A stretch of DNA of 64,000 bases from Pseudolysobacter sp964466115 (lineage in GTDB: Bacteria > Pseudomonadota > Gammaproteobacteria > Xanthomonadales > Rhodanobacteraceae): contig CAYXMH010000012.1 in the NCBI GenBank assembly GCA_964466115.1, positions 1-64,000 of the forward strand. Reading direction: 5' to 3'. Each line of letters begins with the position of its first letter. Within the stretch, counting starts at the first letter, position 1. Position numbers and translations under genes: made by a program. Below, in pieces: positions 37,201 through 43,145 of the stretch. Below the pieces are notes generated by a model that searched no databases, was not told where the DNA came from, and worked only from the letters and a program-made list of their open reading frames with translations.

Positions 37201-37724
37201 ATCCATACGTTGTTCGTCGCATCAAATTCAATCTGGGAACGCGTCGCATCGCCCCAACGTTCAAACACCATCGACCCGGTGTGGTCTCCCGCAGCCCGCA
37301 ACAGCGAAACCCCGTCGATCACGTAGGAATCGTCCTGCATGTCCAACGCCACATCGTCGCGCCGAAAATCCCGGGAAATCCGTCCACCCGCCGCCAAGCT
37401 CCACCCGTAGCCGACATCCGAATCCCCGCCCGCGCTGGAGTAACTTAAACTCACGCTTGGCATCAGCCGCGCCGGCGGCAATGCAAACGCATAACTTTGC
37501 GTTACCTGCCCCTGCGCCGACACTGAACCTGACCCGCCCGCCGCGGGCGTCTGCGCCGCCGCAGCGCTCGACGCCGCCTCCGGCATTGCCGGCGCCGTCA
37601 GCGGAAACAGTGCTGCGACCAGCAGTGCCAGACCCACACGGCCTGCAAAACGATGCGGCAGGGCACCGGTTGAAGGCGATTTGTGCCGTGAATGACGAAC
37701 TGTAATACGTGCTGAGATACCCAT
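31248..37724 (-). CDS. Giant SpvB/FG-GAP/RHS repeat protein (TcB-like)
   Basis: 2158 residues from the ATG at 37724, which follows GGAG with 5-base spacing. Export signal to about residue 48. SpvB-like domain near the start (LMPSVSLSYSSAGG, VGYGWSLAAGG at about 88-112). Six calcium-type FG-GAP/VCBS motifs are spread over residues about 500-1070: DQNGDGIPD, DTDSDGYAD, DVTGDGIPD, DMDGDGLAD, DFNGDGFAD, DMNGDGRPD. The rest is RHS/YD repeats with a Pro-rich insert (LPVPKADRPIPPPTS and after). It stops at YDPTGSLTSDGTPSR, before any RHS core or toxin, so it looks like the TcB shell half whose TcC half is the next gene. Classic TcB proteins lack a Sec signal, so this is an exported variant. Confidence 0.87.
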   Translation of the reverse strand: MGISARITVRHSRHKSPSTGALPHRFAGRVGLALLVAALFPLTAPAMPEAASSAAAAQTPAAGGSGSVSAQGQVTQSYAFALPPARLMPSVSLSYSSAGGDSDVGYGWSLAAGGRISRDFRRDDVALDMQDDSYVIDGVSLLRAAGDHTGSMVFERWGDATRSQIEFDATNNVWIEHRSDGVIRRYQALLQQQGTSSNALMTEDGPAPLHRRAGFKAQADRSAADRTLVWALSEEENVEGDLVSYYYEKPPVNPAYPNVQQSSVLVEIRYGGNVRLGTQPMFVVSIGRYMHETPRLLQGSGLAPANGFAGQCAGRNSLIGEGLRSHRYGGELFGPEGQRVWGVGVSVGNGGSTDASVAALPGTLSAYWRLGYNYDRVGCLNADELHANLESAEPFGRDPQTGVMIAGVKTTYEYNGWERHWTSVPTVLPADVAKPVFGHSALTRQMPTEPSVMEREIYSGSFGGSGGRYTGHWPSTNVDCSGEECLYNDIAGAPSTVQMLSDQNGDGIPDYVDFFSAQSCDRFASGAMPTFAPGHTDGSFGALQALSWAPAAMNATLGDGPMAAFCGAELWRSTLGSAYPTALPSQRAPFLAITGNESFQIDTDSDGYADTIRLIGNHQLFQWMLLNPPAVIDDLQWRTYRTNPIDLSMQAPRPWANTPWSVTVGGLAATLLKAPQQNVSATVRNSDQREWDDLNNLDNNGVGFDYSSSELGSLVDVTGDGIPDRIAAMKVGTLLNQPFPLLNTTYGEHAIPEQYALTVYRGQLLPGADGQMELQFNAMPEFWWTRAMAGDGWNNGLGGSFDPEQLAPATSATIRNHCYGNNADRCDETGLSVSQTIDMDGDGLADIVTTPVKLHAGFRRSELQGGGSYQLEPLGVLFSTGRGFKGSQLVPSTLGGDLPGYLSNVRMRGNASDITGESGFHFEHTEEVLEQFVDFNGDGFADMVQPHGVRLGGSGQLSAPLQVSLPSAALLPSGWMESARVVRWMAPAAGRRTREWQETREQTTQMIDMNGDGRPDLLVLNPTTRQTTLITDADLTLAPGRMRAVHDGLGGTIQYHYQTIAQALMRDPRGVPSKGFVLESIQQTLGTSSASGPQQTTKVAFSQGQYGRHGEGREDGQLAIAAAGFLGFGVVTTTLPTNQTIVERYDTSFGHEGLLLSRELRSASGQTLERTTHTYQDVAAHTRAWNGQTIQPADVHLPQGVITSTWHERSPGVYDPTPVTTAMHYVYPSGDALAYLGAPVEVVDEGDINDDRDSMRTVMSYQRGRFSDARGIFYTQVPTESRSYGTAADGTVTKLLSHTRSDYDCNPDNFECPSATINKGRLRQSVVFFDETAPNDEGHALRTRYYYDDRDGVLAHVADPAGRVTSYCYDPHHLQLNLVRQPDGRRTESVINLSNGAVIETRGPVGLSPRPLVGGPVSSAKADVCPAIDTQAPGFGGVSPSIPALSKYQTRDTLPVPKADRPIPPPTSVTAPSNAEKPQPPDPAVPYSNSNDPITAALRDRRPVPPGYNAAQSTLRLPWKLVGVDHLPTALSNAWVAPASMVESRQPYTPTVHTDYDGLGRVIRSLATTSRGTDGSYRFTQLNQNAEWFGESACPINGNWVGGIFHISQTLVAGDSYDAPNAKKHVSGSCVDGAGQTLWTQSLATAIDAPQQFANYGIEGAATQTITPDPQNPAAYVSSTLSQFDDRNQPRTLALSAGRTLHHESSFSWNSDGPHQIARTYRGLSGTATTRVSESEAIPRQRTVIHRAFVREGSDDAMVTKAVTDEMGRTLAVTNAEGQVTGYEYDLAGRPTIVSRYNSEADRVAHRPIETTRTVYPDVNDLTSPTEEMHSIGTHYAADGTFTTTDEVVQLDRVTGKVLRTIKPLSDDASLIGYGGVNLTYINNSAIDGYGQVYSESNPSETKTYTYNAKQQVESVTIDTVVRWPGTATTLVDRLIYTTEYEPSGAVRRTTIDTDGSFAGRLVTRYEYDEAGHIAKIWDETNPSATPVESYDYTALGQLYQRHDSRGGTKTVSYDHYGMLKDMTLTAPDLPNPYTQTIGRDENTGLPISITTNRPDGMSLMAGYQYNLAGQLTTATESGYVGHVTYRCNAETGTCDERTDTLNEVIPGGNQRHLQYRYAEGYDATQLSDQLNIKDGTPIHHYDYDPTGSLTSDGTPSR

Positions 37725-37917
37725 AGCAACTCCATTGATCCAGACACCCAAAGTGGTGCGTACATAGATCAATAGCGTGCAAGTCACCCCTAAACCGACA
37801 CGAAAATTTGTTACGAATTGCAAATTCTTTGGAAATCGCACTTCACCCCAGCCATTCAGGGGTTATCGCCCTAGGTACCTTGGCTTGCGCCGGTAGCTCG
37901 ACGCGAGTGCAGTGAAT

Positions 37918-37931
37918 TTGATTTCGATCAA
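37918..37931 (+). promoter_or_regulatory. FNR/Dnr-type box before ccoN
   Basis: TTGATTTCGATCAA matches TTGAT-N4-ATCAA perfectly. Its centre lies about 62 bases before the ccoN start, leaving room for a site near -41.5. The same sequence recurs exactly at 59394. Confidence 0.85.
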
Positions 37932-37986
37932 TTACTCCCCCCGCCCATCCGGCGACACTGCGCGTATCAAGCCATTCGGAGCGCGC

Positions 37987-39411
37987 ATGCAATCAACACT
38001 GACCTATAACGACAAAGTGGTCCGGCAATTCACGATCGCTACCATCGTCTGGGGTATCGTCGGCATGCTGGTCGGCGCCTTTATCGCGGCGGAATTGGCG
38101 TGGCCGTGGCTTAACTTCGACATCCCCTATTTAAGCTATGGCCGATTAAGGCCGCTACATACCAATGCGGTGATCTTCGCTTTCGGCGGTTGCGCGTTGA
38201 TGGCCACCGCGTTCTACGTCGTCCAGCGCACCTGCCAAGTGCGCTTGTTTGGGGACAAACTCGCGGCTTTTGTATTCTGGGGCTGGCAACTGGTGATCGT
38301 TGCGGTAGCGGTAACTCTGCCGTTTGGCATCACTCAAGGGAAGGAATATGCCGAAGCGGAATGGCCGATCGATATTTTGATTGCGCTGGTTTGGGTGGCG
38401 TTCGGCGTTGTCTTCTTCGGCACCATCGTCAAGCGCCGCGTTAAACACATTTATGTGGCAAATTGGTTTTACGGTGCGTTCATTATCACCGTCGCCGTTT
38501 TACACATCGTCAACAATCTCGCCATTCCGGTGTCGTTGTGGAAATCCTATCCGGTCTATTCGGGCGCGGTCGATGCCATGGTGCAATGGTGGTACGGGCA
38601 TAACGCGGTCGGTTTTTTTCTAACCGCGGGGTTCTTAGGCATGATGTATTACTACGTACCTAAGCAAGCGCAGCGCCCGATCTATTCGTACCGTCTTTCG
38701 GTGGTGCATTTTTGGGCGCTGATTTCGGTATACATGTGGGCGGGGCCACATCACCTGCACTACACCGCGTTACCCGACTGGGCGCAATCGCTAGGCATGG
38801 TGTTTTCCTTGATTCTACTGGCGCCATCCTGGGGCGGCATGATCAACGGCATGATGACGCTGTCCGGCGCCTGGCATAAATTGCGCACCGACCCGATCCT
38901 GAAATTCATGATCGTTGCGCTGTCGTTCTACGGGATGTCGACATTCGAAGGACCGATGATGTCGATCAAGACCGTGAACTCGCTATCGCACTATACCGAC
39001 TGGACGATCGGCCACGTGCACGCCGGCGCACTTGGCTGGGTTGCGTTTATCAGCATCGGTTCGCTGTACTGCATGATCCCGCGCCTGCTCGGGTTAGAGC
39101 GCATGTATTCGACCAAGCTGATCGATTTGCATTTTTGGATTGCAACGATTGGCGTTGTTATCTACATAGCATCGATGTGGATTGCAGGCGTGATGCAGGG
39201 CTTGATGTGGCGCGCCACCAATGCCGATGGCACGTTGACCTACACCTTTATCGAATCCCTGGCGCAAACCTATCCGTACTACGTAACACGCCTCATCGGT
39301 GGGGTAATGGTGCTGAGCGGTATGTTCATTATGGCTTACAACACCTGGAGGACTTGGGCATCCGCACGCCCCTCGTTCGCTGCACCCATTCCCGCCTTGA
39401 CGGCCGCGTAA
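37987..39411 (+). CDS. ccoN: cbb3-type cytochrome c oxidase subunit I CcoN
   Basis: 474 residues from the ATG at 37987, preceded by GGAG; the upstream GTG at 37912 would put the FNR box inside the gene. CcoN is the haem-copper catalytic subunit with 12 membrane helices. Haem and copper His are present: PLHTNAVIFAFGG, WWYGHNAVGFFLT, the adjacent HH in WAGPHHLHYTALPDW (CuB), and IGHVHAGALGW. It reduces O2 to water with very high O2 affinity and pumps protons in the inner membrane. First gene of ccoNOQP, under the FNR-type box. Confidence 0.97.
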   Translation: MQSTLTYNDKVVRQFTIATIVWGIVGMLVGAFIAAELAWPWLNFDIPYLSYGRLRPLHTNAVIFAFGGCALMATAFYVVQRTCQVRLFGDKLAAFVFWGWQLVIVAVAVTLPFGITQGKEYAEAEWPIDILIALVWVAFGVVFFGTIVKRRVKHIYVANWFYGAFIITVAVLHIVNNLAIPVSLWKSYPVYSGAVDAMVQWWYGHNAVGFFLTAGFLGMMYYYVPKQAQRPIYSYRLSVVHFWALISVYMWAGPHHLHYTALPDWAQSLGMVFSLILLAPSWGGMINGMMTLSGAWHKLRTDPILKFMIVALSFYGMSTFEGPMMSIKTVNSLSHYTDWTIGHVHAGALGWVAFISIGSLYCMIPRLLGLERMYSTKLIDLHFWIATIGVVIYIASMWIAGVMQGLMWRATNADGTLTYTFIESLAQTYPYYVTRLIGGVMVLSGMFIMAYNTWRTWASARPSFAAPIPALTAA

Positions 39412-39423
39412 GGAGACGCCCCT

Positions 39424-40038
39424 ATGAATCACGCGTTGCTCGAAAAAAATATTGGCCTAATGGCAGTGTTAGTTGCCATCGTCATCAGCGTCGGCGGATT
39501 GGTGGAAATCGTCCCATTAATGTTCCAGGCGCAAATCATCGAACCGGTAGCGGGACTGAAACCCTATCCACCGCTGCAACTTGCCGGACGCGACGTCTAT
39601 ATCCGCGAGGGTTGTTACAACTGCCACTCGCAGATGATCCGCACGCTCGCCTCGGAAGTGCAGCGCTATGGGCATTACTCGGTCGCCGGTGAATCGGTTT
39701 ATGACCGGCCATTTCAATGGGGTAGCAAGCGCACCGGCCCCGATCTTGCGCGCGTTGGCGGGCGCTATAGCGATGATTGGCAACGCGTGCATCTGACCAA
39801 CCCACGCAGCGTTGTACCCGAATCGAACATGCCCGGTTTTCCGTGGCTTGCGCAAGCCAAAGTATCCGCATCGGAAATCGAGGCACATATGCGTGGCATC
39901 GCAGCACTTGGCGATCCTTACACGGATGAGGACTTCGCATCGATTACTTCCGCAGTCGATGGAAAAACTGAAATGGATGCACTCATCGCGTATCTGCAAG
40001 GATTGGGAAAATTTGCACCATCGGGGGTGTCGCCATGA
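39424..40038 (+). CDS. ccoO: cbb3 oxidase monohaem subunit CcoO
   Basis: 204 residues. N-terminal membrane anchor (about 10-30) and periplasmic cytochrome c domain with CYNCH at residues 64-68 and Met in ESNMPGFPWL as likely sixth ligand. It passes electrons from CcoP toward CcoN. AAGGAG precedes the ATG, 12 bases after ccoN; its stop overlaps ccoQ by ATGA. Confidence 0.97.
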   Translation: MNHALLEKNIGLMAVLVAIVISVGGLVEIVPLMFQAQIIEPVAGLKPYPPLQLAGRDVYIREGCYNCHSQMIRTLASEVQRYGHYSVAGESVYDRPFQWGSKRTGPDLARVGGRYSDDWQRVHLTNPRSVVPESNMPGFPWLAQAKVSASEIEAHMRGIAALGDPYTDEDFASITSAVDGKTEMDALIAYLQGLGKFAPSGVSP

Positions 40039-40172
40039 TCACCGGCATTCTCACCGCATTGTTGATTGCCGTGTTTATTGGCATTGTCGCGTGGGCCTAC
40101 AGCACGCGCCGCCGCGCCGATTTTGCCGCCGCCGCACAGTTGCCTTTAGAAGATCGGGAGCCACGCGCATGA
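40035..40172 (+). CDS. ccoQ: cbb3 oxidase small subunit CcoQ
   Basis: 45 residues: one membrane helix (MITGILTALLIAVFIGIVAWAY in two parts) and a charged tail (STRRRADFAAAAQLPLEDRE). It stabilises the oxidase complex. Short, but position between ccoO and ccoP, ATGA overlaps on both sides and the single helix with basic Arg after it are typical. Confidence 0.9.
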   Translation: MITGILTALLIAVFIGIVAWAYSTRRRADFAAAAQLPLEDREPRA

Positions 40173-41068
40173 GTACGTTTTGGAGTTTATTCATCGCGAT
40201 ACTTTCGATTATCAATATTGCGGCGCTGGTTTGGTTGCTGCTGGCGACCGCGCGCGCCAAAGTCAATGCGAATGACGACAATACCACCGGCCATACCTGG
40301 GATGAAGATTTGACCGAGTACAACCACCCGTTACCCTTGTGGTGGTTGGGATTGTTTTTGTTGAGCGTTTTATTTGGTCTGGCCTATCTCGTATTCTATC
40401 CGGGCCTTGGCGCTAATCCCGGCACACTCGGATGGAGCTCGGCCAAGCAAGCCGCAACCGAGCTTGCCGAAAACAACCGCCAACTCGAAACAATATTTGC
40501 GCGCTTTCGTGATCAACCACTGGAGAGCTTAGCGCGCGATCCGCAAGCGCTGACGCTGGGTCATAATATATTTGTTAATAATTGCACAGCGTGCCATGGC
40601 TCCGATGCGCATGGCGCAAAAAGCTACCCGAACCTCACCGATGAGGACTGGTTATACGGCGGTCAACCGGACACGGTACTCACCACCATACTCAACGGCC
40701 GCCAGGGTGTTATGCCGCCATTGGGCGGGGCGCTCGGCGAGCTTGGCGTGGAGGAAGTGGCAAATTATGTCATGACGCTTTCTGGACAAAACGCCGACGC
40801 GGCCCTAGTTGTTGCTGGCAAGGCGCGCTATATGACGATCTGTATTGCCTGCCACGGGCCTGATGGGAAAGGCAATACGGCGGTCGGTGCACCTAATCTT
40901 ACCGACAATATTTGGCTGTACGGCGGCGGCCTTAAGGACATCGAAACATCGATCCGCGACGGCCGCGGCGGGCAGATGCCGGCGTGGGAGCCGGTGATCG
41001 GCAAGGATCGCGCACGTCTTGTCGCCGCTTGGGTATTGGCACAGCGGACCGCCGAGAGCAAACCGTGA
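40169..41068 (+). CDS. ccoP: cbb3 oxidase dihaem subunit CcoP
   Basis: 299 residues from the ATG at 40169, overlapping ccoQ by ATGA. Two N-terminal membrane helices (about 5-27 and 57-78) frame the CcoP N-domain signature HTWDEDLTEYNHPLPLWW. Two cytochrome c domains follow: CTACH 139-143 with Met in MPPLGG, and CIACH 225-229 with Met in MPAWEP. It accepts electrons from soluble cytochrome c. The next gene starts within its stop (GTGA). Confidence 0.97.
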   Translation: MSTFWSLFIAILSIINIAALVWLLLATARAKVNANDDNTTGHTWDEDLTEYNHPLPLWWLGLFLLSVLFGLAYLVFYPGLGANPGTLGWSSAKQAATELAENNRQLETIFARFRDQPLESLARDPQALTLGHNIFVNNCTACHGSDAHGAKSYPNLTDEDWLYGGQPDTVLTTILNGRQGVMPPLGGALGELGVEEVANYVMTLSGQNADAALVVAGKARYMTICIACHGPDGKGNTAVGAPNLTDNIWLYGGGLKDIETSIRDGRGGQMPAWEPVIGKDRARLVAAWVLAQRTAESKP

Positions 41069-41364
41069 ATGAGGCTAACGCCAAAATGGACGTGCAACCA
41101 AGCAGTGCGATGCTTGCGCGCATTGGCGCAATCGCCTGGCCGTCGTTCTTTGCGGCGGGTGTGGCTACCATGGTGTTTTTTGCCATCATCGATCCCTTAG
41201 ATCTTGCCGAGATCGCATGGCCGCACTTCCCTGTCTCGCGCGAGCTTGGTTACAGCATCGGTTTTTTTATGTTCTGGGGTTGTACATTCGGTTCGAGCTT
41301 ATTCACTGCGCTGTTGTTGCGGCCGTTGCGCGGCGCAACATCAACACTGAGCGCAAGCGAATAA
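41065..41364 (+). CDS. Unknown small membrane protein in the cbb3 operon
   Basis: 99 residues from a GTG at 41065 overlapping the ccoP stop; ATG at 41086 is another possible start. Two predicted membrane helices (AWPSFFAAGVATMVFFAII and LGYSIGFFMFWGCTFGSSLFTALLL). No family recognised. The coupling to ccoP and the position before ccoG suggest a helper of oxidase assembly or stability. No cysteine or histidine pattern for cofactor binding. Confidence 0.75.
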   Translation: MNEANAKMDVQPSSAMLARIGAIAWPSFFAAGVATMVFFAIIDPLDLAEIAWPHFPVSRELGYSIGFFMFWGCTFGSSLFTALLLRPLRGATSTLSASE

Positions 41365-41412
41365 AAGTAACGACTCGACGATCATGAACCTTCACGACCT
41401 TGTATTTCTTCA

Positions 41413-41544
41413 CTCCCCCTTGAGCGGGGAGTCAGCGCGCACCGCGCGCTGGTGGGGGTGGCTGCGATATAACCACATACGGAGCATATGATGGCAATGC
41501 TTCGAACTCACCCCCATCCCAACCTTCCCCCCTCAAGGGGGAAG
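41413..41544. repeat. Pair of inverted dispersed repeats
   Basis: CTCCCCCTTGAGCGGGGAG (41413-41431) and CTTCCCCCCTCAAGGGGGAAG (41524-41544) are two related hairpins in opposite orientation, flanked inward by GTGGGGGTG (41452-41460) and CACCCCCAT (41509-41517). The right unit lies inside the ccoG reading frame. Matches in style the common proteobacterial element read as HPHPNLPPSRGKE. Confidence 0.8.
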
Positions 41545-42927
41545 GAGTCCGGGTTCATCGCAACCGAGGAAACGTCAGGTGGCTCGTTGTACGCCGCGCA
41601 GCCAAAGATTTATCCGCGTGAAATAGACGGGCGATTTGCGCGTTTGCGTGTAACGGCCGTGTTTGCGCTGCTCGGCATTTTCTATTTGTTCCCGTGGCTG
41701 CGATGGGACAACCATCAAGCGGTATTGTTCGACCTGCCCGCACGCAAATTCCATATCTTTGGATTGACCTTCTGGCCGCAGGATTTTTTCTGGTTGACTT
41801 GGTTGCTCATCATCGCCGGGTTGAGTTTGTTCTTTTTCACCGCGCTGGCGGGTCGGCTGTGGTGCGGGTACGCCTGCCCGCAAACCGTATGGACCGAAGT
41901 GTTCCTTTGGGTTGAACGCATCTGCGAAGGATCACGCAACCAACGGATTAAACTGGACGCCGGTCCCTGGACGCGGACCAAAGTGCTGCGCAAAGGCACC
42001 AAACAACTCATCTGGATTGCATTCTCCTTGTGGACGGGATTCACATTCGTCGGTTTTTTCACGCCGATCGCAGCACTCGGCCACGAAGTCATGCAATGGT
42101 CACTCGGTGGTTGGGAAATGTTCTGGATACTCTTTTATGGCTTCGCCACATACGGCAATGCCGGCTATTTGCGCGAACAAGTGTGTAAATACATGTGTCC
42201 TTACGCACGCTTTCAAAGCGCTATGTTTGACCATGACACTTTGGTTATTTCCTACGATGCACAACGCGGCGAACCGCGCGGTTCGCGGAAAAAAAATGCC
42301 GATCCAAAATCGCTTAATCTCGGTGATTGCATCGGATGCGATGCCTGCGTCCAGGTTTGCCCCACCGGTATCGATATCCGCGAAGGTTTGCAAATCGAGT
42401 GCATCGCCTGCGCTGCGTGCATTGACGCTTGCGACGGCGTAATGGACAAGATGCACTACCCGCGCGGACTGATCCGCTATTCGACCGAAAACGCGTTAAT
42501 CGGAAAACCGTCTCGGGTGGTACGTCCGCGCACACTGATTTACGGCACTGTGCTGGGACTGCTATTGGTGACATTCGCATGGGGTGTAATGCACCGGGCG
42601 CCACTCATTGTTGAAATTCTGCGCGACCGCAATGCGCTATATCGCGAAACCAGCAACGGCGCCATCGAAAACAGCTACACCGTCAAGCTCGTCAATAAAA
42701 CCCAAGTAACGCAGCATCTAACGCTGGCCGCAGACGCCACAGTATCAATAACTGGCAATCCGAACATCGTGCTTCCCGCCGGTGAAGTGGGCAGTCTGCC
42801 GCTAACGTTACGCACGCAGAACGGCGCCCCCACCGGCATGCGGGCAATCGCATTGACGGTCAGTAGTGCCGACGGTTCCATTCACATAGAACAAATTGCA
42901 CAATTTTATGCACCGGAGGCCAAATGA
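41488..42927 (+). CDS. ccoG: cbb3 oxidase assembly protein CcoG (FixG-like ferredoxin)
   Basis: 479 residues. CcoG reduces Cu2+ for oxidase copper delivery. Membrane helices at about 55-75, 90-115, 170-190, 210-230 and 350-370; two 4Fe-4S clusters in CIGCDACVQVCP and CIACAACIDAC (about residues 281-315), and a C-terminal Ig-like FixG domain. The ATG at 41488 is preceded by GGAG. Residues 7-19 (HPHPNLPPSRGKE) come from a dispersed repeat and are not part of the family, so an insertion has entered the 5' end in frame; CcoG proper starts near SLYAAQPKIYPR. Confidence 0.94.
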   Translation: MMAMLRTHPHPNLPPSRGKESGFIATEETSGGSLYAAQPKIYPREIDGRFARLRVTAVFALLGIFYLFPWLRWDNHQAVLFDLPARKFHIFGLTFWPQDFFWLTWLLIIAGLSLFFFTALAGRLWCGYACPQTVWTEVFLWVERICEGSRNQRIKLDAGPWTRTKVLRKGTKQLIWIAFSLWTGFTFVGFFTPIAALGHEVMQWSLGGWEMFWILFYGFATYGNAGYLREQVCKYMCPYARFQSAMFDHDTLVISYDAQRGEPRGSRKKNADPKSLNLGDCIGCDACVQVCPTGIDIREGLQIECIACAACIDACDGVMDKMHYPRGLIRYSTENALIGKPSRVVRPRTLIYGTVLGLLLVTFAWGVMHRAPLIVEILRDRNALYRETSNGAIENSYTVKLVNKTQVTQHLTLAADATVSITGNPNIVLPAGEVGSLPLTLRTQNGAPTGMRAIALTVSSADGSIHIEQIAQFYAPEAK

Positions 42928-43127
42928 ATGCGCAGTTGAACCGTTGGTATCGTGTACCGGAGGTATGGCTGATCATTGGGCTACTTGGCGCCACGATGAT
43001 CGGATCGCTTGCGTTGGTCGCAAGCGCGATGCGCCATCCCGATGAACTGCTCAGCACACCGAAAGCCATTGCCACTGCGCTGCCGCCCGATTCGCCAGCC
43101 AAATCCACCGACCCGGCTCCCCCGTAG
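42924..43127 (+). CDS. FixH/CcoH-like short membrane protein
   Basis: 67 residues, ATGA overlap with ccoG. It resembles only the N-terminal part of FixH/CcoH: WYRVPEVWLIIGLLG then a membrane helix (about 14-36), and HPDELL. The periplasmic beta domain of standard FixH (total about 150-180 residues) is missing; a short Pro-rich tail ends the chain. Position between ccoG and ccoI fits ccoH, which binds CcoN during assembly. A truncated but perhaps working anchor. Confidence 0.7.
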   Translation: MNAQLNRWYRVPEVWLIIGLLGATMIGSLALVASAMRHPDELLSTPKAIATALPPDSPAKSTDPAPP

Positions 43128-43145
43128 TCGGCTCGCAGACGAGTT

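Noticed and set aside
29449..37724. Insertion sequence or prophage carrying the RHS genes
   Set aside because: No transposase, integrase, tRNA boundary or terminal repeats seen around the locus.
37912..37986. Longer ccoN starting at GTG 37912
   Set aside because: It would place the FNR-type box inside the coding region and add residues with no family similarity; the ATG at 37987 has GGAG.
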